DNA from: Roseibium sp. MMSF_3544
GTDB taxonomy: Bacteria > Pseudomonadota > Alphaproteobacteria > Rhizobiales > Stappiaceae
Direction: 5' to 3'
DNA length: 64,000 bases
Assembly: GCF_030732845.1 (NCBI RefSeq)
Contig: NZ_JASHKA010000013.1
Location: forward strand, 62,001-126,000
Part shown: positions 21,118 to 29,837 of the stretch, piece after piece
Layout: every line of letters begins with the position of its first letter
How positions within the stretch are numbered: position 1 is the first letter of the stretch
Notes under the pieces: generated by a model
What the model was told of the DNA's origin: nothing
The model's database searches: none
The model's input: only the letters and a program-made list of their open reading frames with translations
Program-made: the position numbers and the translations under genes

Positions 21118-21585
21118 ATGACGGAATTAACGGCTGGCGATTTGGCCCCGGTATTCGATTTGGACGGCGATGGTGGTGATCGCGTTTCCTTGAGCGGGCT
21201 CAAGGGAAAACCGGTGGTGGTTTATTTCTACCCAAAAGACAACACACCAGGGTGCACAAAGGAAGCAATTGCCTTTTCCGAGCTGATGGATGAGTTCAAG
21301 AAGCTGGGCGTGACGATCGTCGGCCTATCGCCCGACTCTGCCAAGAAACACGACAATTTTATCGCCAAACACAATCTCGCTGTGAGGCTCGGAGCCGACA
21401 CTGAAACCAAAACAGCGGAGGCTTATGGTGTATGGGTGGAAAAATCCATGTACGGAAAAAAGTACATGGGCGTGGAACGCTCCACGTTTCTGGTAGACGC
21501 AGACGGGAAAATCGCTCAAGTCTGGCGCAAGGTAAAAGTCCCTGGACATGCCGAAGCCGTTCTTGAAGCGGCAAAAGCCCTCTAA
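21118..21585 (+). CDS. bcp: Thioredoxin-dependent thiol peroxidase (Bcp/PrxQ family), single-cysteine form
   Basis: Peroxiredoxin that reduces hydrogen peroxide and organic hydroperoxides. The 155 residues have the PrxQ fold and active site YPKDNTPGCTKEA with peroxidatic Cys46. The usual resolving Cys five residues later is replaced by Ile, and there is no other Cys in the protein, so it must act by a 1-Cys mechanism using an external thiol. Ser/Thr and Arg positions of the active site (Thr43, Arg in VERSTF) are kept. RBS-like AGAAGGA precedes the ATG. The ferritin-like gene follows after 32 bases, and the two probably share a transcript. Confidence 0.95.
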   Translation: MTELTAGDLAPVFDLDGDGGDRVSLSGLKGKPVVVYFYPKDNTPGCTKEAIAFSELMDEFKKLGVTIVGLSPDSAKKHDNFIAKHNLAVRLGADTETKTAEAYGVWVEKSMYGKKYMGVERSTFLVDADGKIAQVWRKVKVPGHAEAVLEAAKAL

Positions 21586-21617
21586 CTCCTCTCAGTCCTT
21601 TAAGCGCCGGCACCAAT

Positions 21618-22454
21618 ATGCACCAGTCAACGGATCGCGCCTTGCCACCGACCCTGGTGGCCGGCGCACGGGCCATTGTGTCTAACCCGGACACTTCGGA
21701 GAAGGTCCGGCTGGCCTACGCCGTCTCCAAAGCCTGGTTTCAACGGGATCTTGCGCTCGGCACACCCTCGCGGGACGGATCCATGCCGGACCGGCCCGGC
21801 CGGCCCGATGCGCCGATCCTTTTGGCACCGCGCGACATGCCCAAACGAAGTCTGACAGGACAGGCAGGCCGGCTGGCGCTGATTCATTCCCTCGCACATA
21901 TCGAATTGAATGCCGTCGATCTGACCTGGGATCTCGTCGGACGTTTTGCCGATGTGCGTTTGCCAAGATCCTACTATGACGACTGGGTTCGGGTTGGCCT
22001 TGAGGAAGCCAAGCATTTTTCGATGCTCGAAGACCGGCTTGCGAAACTGGGTGCCGCCTATGGAGACATACCCGCTCATGACGGGCTTTGGCAGGCTGCC
22101 CAAGATACCGGACATGACCTCGCCGCACGACTTGCGATCATTCCTCTGGTCCTGGAAGCGCGCGGTCTCGACATAACCCCACCCATGATCGAAAAGGCCC
22201 GCACAATTGGTGATGAGGACACTGCAAAGTGCCTCGACGTCATTTATCGCGATGAAAAGAATCACGTCGCCTTCGGCGCAAAATGGTTCCGATTCTTGTG
22301 CGACCGACAGGGAATCAGGCCGGAACCGGCCTTTCATGATTTCGTTCGCCGTCATTTTCGCGGTGCGCTTAAACCACCTTTTAACGACCGGGCACGTTCA
22401 GAAGCCGGGCTAACCCCCGGTTTTTACAAGCCTCTCGCTCCACTCACTGGTTAA
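21618..22454 (+). CDS. DUF455 ferritin-like domain protein
   Basis: 278-residue helical protein of the DUF455 family, whose members have a ferritin-like di-iron fold but no settled function. Candidate metal ligands are spaced as in such bundles: HIELNAVDLTWD (about residues 95-106), EEAKHFSMLEDRL (about 130-142) and RDEKNHVAFG (about 210-219). The C-terminus is Pro/Arg-rich. No signal peptide is seen. The position just after a peroxiredoxin gene hints at an oxidative or iron-related role, an inference only. Confidence 0.82.
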   Translation: MHQSTDRALPPTLVAGARAIVSNPDTSEKVRLAYAVSKAWFQRDLALGTPSRDGSMPDRPGRPDAPILLAPRDMPKRSLTGQAGRLALIHSLAHIELNAVDLTWDLVGRFADVRLPRSYYDDWVRVGLEEAKHFSMLEDRLAKLGAAYGDIPAHDGLWQAAQDTGHDLAARLAIIPLVLEARGLDITPPMIEKARTIGDEDTAKCLDVIYRDEKNHVAFGAKWFRFLCDRQGIRPEPAFHDFVRRHFRGALKPPFNDRARSEAGLTPGFYKPLAPLTG

Positions 22455-22545
22455 TTTTAATTATGTTGAAGACGAATTATTAACCTTACCAAATTCTAAT
22501 CAGACTCAGTTCTTTTGCAGAATGCAGCCAGTGACTGAGTGATCA

Positions 22546-23898
22546 ATGCAACAGCGCCAGAAAGCAACGCAGACACACCAAGCGCAACGGAAAGCGCAGC
22601 ACCATCCGACATTGGCGCGGGGTGCGAAATCGACCACCTATAGTGTTCGGCCGGTCCACCTTATCTTCGGGGCCCTTGCCTGCGTGGCGGCAACGCTCGG
22701 AGTGAGCGGCAGCGTCGGCTATTACCTTGTCCGTAGCGACATGATGGCTGAGGCCAGCGCCGAAAAGACCGAGCTGGTTCTTGAATACCAGGATCATATC
22801 GACCGGCTCAGAGCGGAAATTCACAAGTTGACCAGCCGTCAGATGGTGGATCGGGAAACGGTCGAGATCCAGGTTATGGACGTCCTTCGGCGTCAGCAGA
22901 GCCTCAATCAGCGTCATGCCATTGTCGCCGATCTCGTCGCACGCGCAGAAAATGCAGGAATTTACCTCAGCAGCGACAAGCCGCTACCGAGACAAAAACC
23001 GGCACTTGACGCGCGCAGCCTCGCATCTATCGGAACGGACGACAAATCTGCGATCGGCGGTGAAAGTGAACTGATCGCGGAACCGGTGAAAGCGCTGGGC
23101 TTGCGCGAAAGCACCTCCCGGACAGTCGATCCGCTTGCCATTCTGCAGCAACCGGCAGCGACTGCCGAGCCGGAACCTGTCGAGGTAAAAAAAAACTCTG
23201 AAAAACAGGCCACTCTCGACGCAGTAAAGGCCGATATTACCGAGATGGACGTTGAGAGCACGGCCGCCGTCGATGCGATTACGGTGGCGACGGAAAGCCG
23301 GATAGAAGACATTCTCTCCATAACGCGCCAAATCACCCCGTCGATAAACACTGCCCTGCGCAAGGACACGGCCATCGGCGGCCCGTTCATGCCAATCTCT
23401 GAGAATACCTTTCCAGATCGCATAAAGCGCGCAGATGCAGCTCTGAAGGCACTGCGAAAAGTGAAATTCACCACTTTGCGGCTGCCGGTCAAGAGACCCG
23501 TCAAGAACGGTTCCGTTTCCAGCAATTATGGACCGAGAGTCGACCCTTTCCTGAAGCGGCTCGCGATGCACACCGGCATCGATTTCAAGGCCCCATATGG
23601 TTCCAGGGTCTATTCGACGGCGCCAGGAACGGTCTTGGCCGCGAAGTGGAAAGGCGGCTACGGCAAGATGGTGGAGATCCGGCATGCGAACGGATTTGTC
23701 ACGCGCTATGCGCACTTGAGCCGGATGCACGTCAAGGCAGGCGATCATGTCCTTGCTGGTGATCTAATCGGGAATATCGGTTCTACCGGAAGGTCCACCG
23801 GGCCCCATCTTCACTATGAAGTCCGACGGCACGACAAACCGCACAATCCAGCCAAGTTTTTGAGTGCAGGCGAGAAACTCTCCAAACTGTCGTTGTAA
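22546..23898 (+). CDS. M23 family metallopeptidase, membrane-anchored with coiled coil
   Basis: Predicted peptidoglycan endopeptidase or division/elongation regulator. The 450-residue protein has a basic cytoplasmic N-terminus, one transmembrane helix (about residues 40-62), a coiled coil (about 65-110), a long low-complexity linker, and a C-terminal LytM domain. Zinc and catalytic residues are all present: His342 and Asp346 in MHTGIDF, His in TRYAHLS, and His421/His423 in GPHLHYE, so it should be active, unlike degenerate EnvC/NlpD-type activators. It is convergent with prfB across a shared hairpin. Confidence 0.93.
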   Translation: MQQRQKATQTHQAQRKAQHHPTLARGAKSTTYSVRPVHLIFGALACVAATLGVSGSVGYYLVRSDMMAEASAEKTELVLEYQDHIDRLRAEIHKLTSRQMVDRETVEIQVMDVLRRQQSLNQRHAIVADLVARAENAGIYLSSDKPLPRQKPALDARSLASIGTDDKSAIGGESELIAEPVKALGLRESTSRTVDPLAILQQPAATAEPEPVEVKKNSEKQATLDAVKADITEMDVESTAAVDAITVATESRIEDILSITRQITPSINTALRKDTAIGGPFMPISENTFPDRIKRADAALKALRKVKFTTLRLPVKRPVKNGSVSSNYGPRVDPFLKRLAMHTGIDFKAPYGSRVYSTAPGTVLAAKWKGGYGKMVEIRHANGFVTRYAHLSRMHVKAGDHVLAGDLIGNIGSTGRSTGPHLHYEVRRHDKPHNPAKFLSAGEKLSKLSL

Positions 23899-23908
23899 CC
23901 AACGAAAA

Positions 23909-23926
23909 CGGGGCCTCACGGCCCCG
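23909..23926. terminator. Hairpin terminator between the M23 gene and prfB
   Basis: 7-bp stem CGGGGCC/GGCCCCG with loop TCAC. On the minus strand it is followed by TTTTCG, so it best serves prfB; on the plus strand only TCTCCT follows. It probably ends both convergent transcripts. Confidence 0.75.
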
Positions 23927-23956
23927 TCTCCTGAAGCAGATCGTCACGCCTTCAGG

Positions 23957-25085
23957 TCAGTCGATATCCTCAACCTCGACTTCGCCGCCAAAGACGCGTT
24001 GAGCCAACGCGGCCTCCATGAACTTGTCGAGATCACCGTCCAGCACATCGCCGGGAGACGTGCTCTCAACCCCTGTTCGAAGGTCCTTGACGAGTTGGTA
24101 GGGTTGAAGGACATAAGATCGAATCTGGTGACCCCAGCCGATATCAGTCTTCGACGCGGCTTCCGCGTTTGCGGCTTCCTCGCGCTTTTTCAACTCCGCC
24201 TCGTATAGGCGTGCCTTCAGCATGCCCCAGGCTGTCGCCCTGTTCTTATGCTGCGAGCGCTCTGACTGACATTGCACAACGATACCAGTCGGCTGGTGCG
24301 TGATGCGAACGGCAGAATCGGTGGTGTTGACGTGCTGGCCACCAGCGCCGGAGGCCCGGTAGGTGTCGATGCGGCAATCGCTTTCGTTGACGTCAATCTC
24401 AATCGAATCGTCGATGACCGGATAGACCCAGGCGCTTGAGAAACTCGTGTGGCGACGTGCGTTGCTGTCATAAGGCGATATGCGCACAAGACGGTGAACA
24501 CCAGACTCCGTTTTCAGCCAGCCATAAGCATTCTCGCCCTTGATCAACAGCGTCGCCGACTTGATCCCGGCCTCTTCACCGTCGTGATACTCCAGCACTT
24601 CGACCTTGAAACCATGCTTCTCCGCCCATCTGCGGTACATGCGCAGCAACATGGAAGCCCAGTCCTGGCTCTCGGTACCACCGGCTCCGGAATTGATTTC
24701 AATATAAGTGTCATTGCCGTCGGCCTCACCGGACAGCAGTGAATTGAGCTGAAGCTGATCGACCTTTTTCTTCAGGCCTCGCAAAGCCTCCTCGGCTTCC
24801 TCGACAACCGATGCGTCGTCTTCCATTTCACCCAGTTCGATGAACTCGACATTGTCGGCAAGGTCCTGCTCCAGCCCCTTGACGCCGGAGATACCATCAT
24901 CGAGCTGCTGACGCTCGCGCATCAGTTTCTGAGCCTTGCTGGGTTCGTTCCAAAGTTCCGGATCTTCGGACAGGGCGTTCAGTTCTTCCAGTCTGACAAG
25001 AGCCTGATCCCAGTCAAAGATGCCTCCTCAGCAGGCTTATGGCCTGCTTGATTTCATCGACGATCGCTTCCATTTCGGCGCGCAT
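23957..25085 (-). CDS. prfB: Peptide chain release factor 2, made by programmed +1 frameshift
   Basis: RF2 releases polypeptides at UGA and UAA. The gene is in two frames. The zero frame begins at the ATG at 25085, encodes 23 residues ([20 protein letters not shown] plus RHL) and meets an in-frame TGA at 25014-25016. A +1 slip at CTT-TGA-C continues in the frame starting GAC at 25015-25013 and adds 352 residues, giving 375 in total, a normal RF2 length. The second frame carries the catalytic GGQ in SGAGGQHVN and ends GEVEVEDID. The stop-recognition tripeptide reads SPY ([15 protein letters not shown]), where E. coli RF2 has SPF. A simple ORF call starting at 24922 would truncate the N-terminal domain. 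It follows mrcA. Confidence 0.96.
25013..25028 (-). promoter_or_regulatory. Programmed +1 ribosomal frameshift site of prfB
   Basis: Minus-strand AGGAGG-CAT-CTT-TGA-C. A Shine-Dalgarno-like AGGAGG lies three bases before the slippery CTT, with a weak UGAC stop next: the same arrangement as E. coli prfB (AGGGGG-TAT-CTT-TGA-C). Low RF2 slows termination at UGA and favours the slip, so RF2 regulates its own synthesis. Confidence 0.96.
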
Positions 25086-25112
25086 CGGATACCTCTCGTG
25101 ATTTTTGTGAAG

Positions 25113-25144
25113 CGGCCCGGCTTCCAGGAAGGAGCGCCGGGCCG
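25113..25144. repeat. GC-rich hairpin between mrcA and prfB
   Basis: 9-bp inverted repeat CGGCCCGGC/GCCGGGCCG with a 14-base loop, 27 bases before the prfB start. No U-tract follows on the minus strand, so it is more likely an RNA-processing or stability element than a terminator. Confidence 0.45.
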
Positions 25145-25238
25145 AGAATTGGAGCGGGAGATTACCCTTGCCGGATGCCGCTGTAAACCATCCCGGTTCG
25201 GCAGCTTTCCGGCAATGCCCTTCCGATATTGTTCAGGC

Positions 25239-27692
25239 TTAGTAGAGACCGCCGGTGCCAGAGAGAACAGCGCCTGCCGCTTCCGGAGAAACCGAAGTTG
25301 GAACGCCCATGGACCCCTGGAAGTCGATCACGGCATAGCTGTCATTAGGCGCCATTCCCGGCTTGAACGCCTCAAGGATCGCGCCCGGTGCGCCCGGAGA
25401 GGCTCTTCCGCCGGTACTGCGGTTGATGGCGATGAGCTGCAGACCGCGTGGCACGCGGAACTCCACCGGCGGCTTGTTGGCAAGCGCCTTCTTGACGAAA
25501 TCGGTAAAGATCGGAGCTGCCACCTGACCGCCCGTCGCACCCCGGCCCATCGGCTTGGGATTGTCGTATCCGACAAAGACGCCGACCGCGAGATCCGGCG
25601 TAAAGCCCATGAACCAGGCGTCCTTTTCATCATTGGTGGTGCCCGTCTTGCCTGCCACAGGTCTTTCCACCGCGCGTACGGACGTTGCCGTGCCGCGTTG
25701 AACCACACCTTCCATCATGGACGTGATCTGGTAGGCGGTCATCGGATCAAGCACCTGTTCGCGGTCATCGATCAGTGTCGGTTCCTGCTGCCCTTCCCAG
25801 ATGTTCTGGGTGCATCCGTCACAGATGCGGCTATCGTGCTTGTAGATCGTGCGCCCGTACCGGTCCTGAATTCGGTCGATCAGGGTCGGGCGAACTTTCC
25901 GCCCGCCGTTGGCGATCGTTGCATAGGCGGTGGTCAGGCGAAGAACGGTGGTTTCACCTGCTCCGAGCGACATCGACAGAACCGGAAGCATGTTGTCATA
26001 GATGCCGAAGCGCTTGGCATATTGCGCCACGAGCGGCATGCCCATGTCTTGCGCAAGGCGAACCGTCATCACGTTTCGCGACCGCTCAATCCCGGTGCGC
26101 AAGGTCGACGGGCCGTAGAATTTGCCGCCGTAGTTCTGTGGGCGCCATGTTCCGAGGCCGGGCCCCTGGCTGATTTCAAGAGGCGCATCCATGATCACCG
26201 AAGACGGCGTGTAGCCATTGTCGAGTGCTGCGGCATAAAGGAACGGTTTGAAGGACGATCCCGGCTGCCGATAAGCCTGAGTCGCACGGTTGAACTCGCT
26301 CTGGGCAAAGCTGAAACCACCGACCAGTGCCAGGACGCGGCCGGTATAGGGATCCATGGCGACAAGCGCCCCCGACACTTTCGGGATTTGGCGCAATTCA
26401 AACGTGCCCGGAGCAACAGGGCTTTCCTGAACGTAGACGACGTCGCCCGGTGTCAGGACATCCGACACGGAGCCCGGGGCGCGGCCGTTGACCCTGGCCC
26501 ATTTCATGGTTTCCAGGAACAGCGCCCCGCTCTTGCGCTCGTCTGAGAGCTTACCGCTGACAAGTGTTTCGGGCTGAAGACCGACGGTTGCCTGGTCTCC
26601 ACCACTGTCGAGAACGACAGCGAGCTGCCACTCCGGAATATCGCTGAGTGCCTCGATCTTCGCGAGATCGACGCCCCAGTCAGCGCCCAATGCAATTTTT
26701 TCGACGGGCCCGTTCCAGCTGCCCCGCTTGTGGTCGAAATCGATCAGACCTTCCATGAGCGACTGGCGCGCCATCTTCTGGAGTTCCGGGTCAAGTGTGG
26801 ACCTGACGGAGAGGCCACCTTCGTAGAGCCGCTTGTCACCAAAGATGTCGGCAACCTCCCGCCGGACTTCCTCGGTGAAGTATTCTGCTGCGAAAAGGCG
26901 TGATCCGCTTTCGCGCGGATTGACGACAATTGGCTTCGCCTTGGCCTCCGCACCCTCTTCGTCGCTGACATAACCGTCTTCGATCATGCGATCGATTACG
27001 TAATTGCGGCGCGACACGGCGCGGTCAGTATGCCGGAAGGGATGATAGTTGTTCGGCGCCTTCGGAAGCGCGGCCAAGTAGGCCATTTCGTCCAGGTTCA
27101 GCTCATGTACCGACTTGTCGAAATAAATCAGGGCAGCGGCAGCAATCCCGTGCGCGCCCAGGCCGAAGTAGATTTCGTTGACGTAAAGCTCAAGTATCTC
27201 ATCCTTGGTGTAAGCCTGTTCAATTCGAAGAGACAGGATGGCTTCCTTGATCTTACGAACGATCGAAAGGTCGTTTGTCAGCAAGAAGTTCTTGGCAACC
27301 TGTTGCGTGATCGTGGACGCACCTTCCGGGCGTCGTCCGGAACCGTAATTCTGGACAAACCGGACCGCCGCACGGGCGATGCCTTCCGGGTCCACACCAA
27401 TGTGAGAGTAGAAATTCTTGTCTTCCGCAGCGATGAAGGCCTGCTTCACCCTGTCAGGAATGGCCTGGATCGGCAGAAACATACGCCGCTCTGTCGCGTA
27501 TTCGGCCATAAGGCTGCCATCGGACGCGTGCACTCGCGTCATCACAGGCGGCTCATAGTTCTTGAGGGCAGTGTAGTCCGGAAGATCTTCATCGAGATGC
27601 TGCAGATACATCCAGACGCCGGCTGCGATCAGCAAGGCGACCGCTGCCCCTATTCCGAAAAGATAGCCGAAGAATTTCACTAAAAATTTCAT
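25239..27692 (-). CDS. mrcA: Penicillin-binding protein 1A (bifunctional class A)
   Basis: Inner-membrane enzyme that polymerises glycan strands and cross-links peptidoglycan. The 817 residues show an N-terminal transmembrane anchor (about 8-30), a GT51 glycosyltransferase domain with EDKNFYSHIGVD and GASTITQQVAKNF, an OB-like insert typical of PBP1A, and a transpeptidase domain with the serine nucleophile motif PGSSFKP, SRN (SxN motif) and KTGTT. The N-terminus is MKFLVKFFGYLFGIG. It sits between amiC (178 bases upstream) and prfB on the same strand, the common amiC-mrcA-prfB order. Confidence 0.97.
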   Translation of the reverse strand: MKFLVKFFGYLFGIGAAVALLIAAGVWMYLQHLDEDLPDYTALKNYEPPVMTRVHASDGSLMAEYATERRMFLPIQAIPDRVKQAFIAAEDKNFYSHIGVDPEGIARAAVRFVQNYGSGRRPEGASTITQQVAKNFLLTNDLSIVRKIKEAILSLRIEQAYTKDEILELYVNEIYFGLGAHGIAAAALIYFDKSVHELNLDEMAYLAALPKAPNNYHPFRHTDRAVSRRNYVIDRMIEDGYVSDEEGAEAKAKPIVVNPRESGSRLFAAEYFTEEVRREVADIFGDKRLYEGGLSVRSTLDPELQKMARQSLMEGLIDFDHKRGSWNGPVEKIALGADWGVDLAKIEALSDIPEWQLAVVLDSGGDQATVGLQPETLVSGKLSDERKSGALFLETMKWARVNGRAPGSVSDVLTPGDVVYVQESPVAPGTFELRQIPKVSGALVAMDPYTGRVLALVGGFSFAQSEFNRATQAYRQPGSSFKPFLYAAALDNGYTPSSVIMDAPLEISQGPGLGTWRPQNYGGKFYGPSTLRTGIERSRNVMTVRLAQDMGMPLVAQYAKRFGIYDNMLPVLSMSLGAGETTVLRLTTAYATIANGGRKVRPTLIDRIQDRYGRTIYKHDSRICDGCTQNIWEGQQEPTLIDDREQVLDPMTAYQITSMMEGVVQRGTATSVRAVERPVAGKTGTTNDEKDAWFMGFTPDLAVGVFVGYDNPKPMGRGATGGQVAAPIFTDFVKKALANKPPVEFRVPRGLQLIAINRSTGGRASPGAPGAILEAFKPGMAPNDSYAVIDFQGSMGVPTSVSPEAAGAVLSGTGGLY

Positions 27693-27870
27693 ACCGCGGG
27701 CTCGTCTTTCCCCGTCATCGATGCACGTCTAGTTCTAGCACGGATATTTTAATACAGCACCATCAGGTCCTGATTATCACAATAACCTGTTTGTTTCCTC
27801 GTGCACCAATATGGCGATGCTGAGGCAAATGCCGAACAAGACGTTCAATTCACGACATAATTCGTTGCAT

Positions 27871-29178
27871 TTATTGAGAAGGAGCCTGTTGCTTCCGCGC
27901 GAGCCTCGGCCGAAAGAAACCGTGAATCGCCTCGCTCATGGCATTCGCCATGCGCTCTCGCCATTCCTCGGAGATCAGCAGCTTTTCATCATGCTCATTG
28001 GAAAGATACCCGAGTTCAACCAGAACCGAAGGCACGTCATGGGCCTTGAGGACACGAAAACCGGCTGAACGATGCGGATTCTTGATGAGTCTAACGGCGC
28101 TTTGGAGCTCGGTTACAAGCGTTTTTGCGAAATAGTTGGAAAACGATCTCGTTTCCCGCTTGGCAAGATCCAACAGAATGTCCGTTACTTCGGTGGGTTC
28201 CTCTTCCAGTTCCACGCCCGCAATGACATCAGACATGTTTTCCACTTCGGCCAACTCCGCCGACAGCTGGTCCGAAGCGCGGTCCGACAGCGTGTAGACT
28301 GTTGCGCCACGGGCGAGTTTCCGACCTCTGCGAACAGAATCGGCGTGAATCGAAATGAAAAGATCTGCCGCTAGCTCATGACCGATCTCGACACGGCGTG
28401 ACAACGAAATGAAGGTATCGTCGTCTCGGGTCAGATGGACAACATAAAGATCTGATTCCTCGAGTTTTTTCTTCAGCAGATTGGCGAAGTCGAGGACGAT
28501 CGCCTTTTCAAGCGTTCCGCCGACACCTGTTGCGCCGTTGTCGATCCCCCCATGGCCAGGGTCGAGAACAATCAACGGCTTGTCTCTCGATTTGGATGCA
28601 GCCAATCGGTTGGTTTTTGGCGTTGTCTTTTTGACTTTGCCCTGATTGCGCGCCCGTGATTCCTGCACGAAAGCATCGAATTCCTTGGGACTTGCGCGGA
28701 CAAGATCAACCACCAATCGCGCCGGCTGATCGTCAACGGCCGGCAGAAAGAAGGTTTTGTCGACCTGCGCGGGTCCGGTCAAATCCATCACGATGCGAGA
28801 TTTTCCGGCCGCAAACAGACCGAAGCGCCAATCGGCAACCATCCCGCGGCCGGTCTTTCCGGCATCAGGAGACAGTGTGAAATCCACTTCCGGAAGGTCA
28901 ATTACCAGCCGATAGGGGTTTGCCAGACCCGATATCGACGGTGTCACCTGCGAATCCATATCCAGAACGAATCGGGTTCTGTCGGCATCCCCCGCGACTC
29001 GCGCACCAATGACTTGCGGTTTTGCGCTCTCCGCAGCGCGGACAATGTGGATACCTGGAAAGGCGAAGAAAAACAGCATGATCACCGCCATGAACCGCAC
29101 GGCGGATCGACCGGGCACGCCAAAAACGTCAGCCACCTGAGGTTTTGCTCCGACTTTCTGCACAATTTCTCCGGTCAT
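27871..29178 (-). CDS. amiC: N-acetylmuramoyl-L-alanine amidase with AMIN domain
   Basis: Periplasmic zinc amidase that splits septal peptidoglycan during cell separation. The 435 residues have a hydrophobic export segment (about 26-46), an AMIN domain that targets septal glycan (about 55-165), a basic linker, and an Amidase_3 domain (about 200-425). Zinc ligands are seen as His209 and Glu224 in IVLDPGHGGIDNGATG...LEKA and a later His in LFISIHADS; the catalytic Glu lies in VLVELGYLSN. mrcA follows on the same strand. Confidence 0.94.
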   Translation of the reverse strand: MTGEIVQKVGAKPQVADVFGVPGRSAVRFMAVIMLFFFAFPGIHIVRAAESAKPQVIGARVAGDADRTRFVLDMDSQVTPSISGLANPYRLVIDLPEVDFTLSPDAGKTGRGMVADWRFGLFAAGKSRIVMDLTGPAQVDKTFFLPAVDDQPARLVVDLVRASPKEFDAFVQESRARNQGKVKKTTPKTNRLAASKSRDKPLIVLDPGHGGIDNGATGVGGTLEKAIVLDFANLLKKKLEESDLYVVHLTRDDDTFISLSRRVEIGHELAADLFISIHADSVRRGRKLARGATVYTLSDRASDQLSAELAEVENMSDVIAGVELEEEPTEVTDILLDLAKRETRSFSNYFAKTLVTELQSAVRLIKNPHRSAGFRVLKAHDVPSVLVELGYLSNEHDEKLLISEEWRERMANAMSEAIHGFFRPRLARKQQAPSQ

Positions 29179-29837
29179 GTTGCTCGCACACCGTCAGCAC
29201 TGAGCCGTTGTATACCCGTCATACGCTATCCGCGTGTAGAGGAAAATGCCTTATGCACTTCACATTGCTTGCAAAGCGGGTCAGCGGATCGTAAAAGTAC
29301 CTTACGGATTTCGGTTCGAGACCGATACCTTCCCGGATGGCGGACTGGGGTACATATCCACAACGTCATCTCACTCCAAGGCCTTCAAGCGACGGAACAG
29401 AGGCCGTTCTGCCGTTTCAAGAAGCGCCTGGAATTCTAGCGGATAAGGTATTGGCATTTCTTTGGGACGCCGCTGTCTCGCTGTCGAGTAACCTGCCCTG
29501 GAAGCAGCCTACCGTGCGAGACAACCAACGGAAAACAAAGACGAACTTTTCCGGAACCGGCAGCAGATGAAGCGGCTTGGCCCTCACTGCAACGTCGGCG
29601 AAAGGTACAACGACTTAACTCAAGGGCCTGCGTTGCCCCGAAGGACCCGCGCGATGCAAATGGCGATCAACAAAATGCAAGGAACCGCTTCAGCGGCCGC
29701 TTGCATTGATCAGACAGCCGCGCCGGGCGCAGACGCCCTTCCCAATCTTAGCAAAATGAAAACGGTAGCGATTCTCCTTTCGGGCGATGCGCGTCATCGA
29801 TACGCGCCCAGCACCGCTGCCGTGGAGAAGTTTAATA
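29179..29837. other. Long divergent region and leader upstream of rne
   Basis: 659 bases between amiC and rne. No supported gene is seen; short frames here overlap each other and lack ribosome sites. The part near rne contains GC-rich self-complementary segments (for example around 29690-29745) and may be a long 5' leader. RNase E genes often autoregulate through such leaders (family knowledge); I cannot fold it here. Confidence 0.55.

Noticed and set aside
23957..24922. prfB as a plain 321-residue gene starting at 24922
   Set aside because: This drops the conserved N-terminal region; the upstream frame and the CTT-TGA-C signal show the gene starts at 25085 with a frameshift.
25113..25144. 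Terminator between mrcA and prfB
   Set aside because: The stem is strong but lacks a U-tract on the minus strand, so it is listed only as a hairpin.
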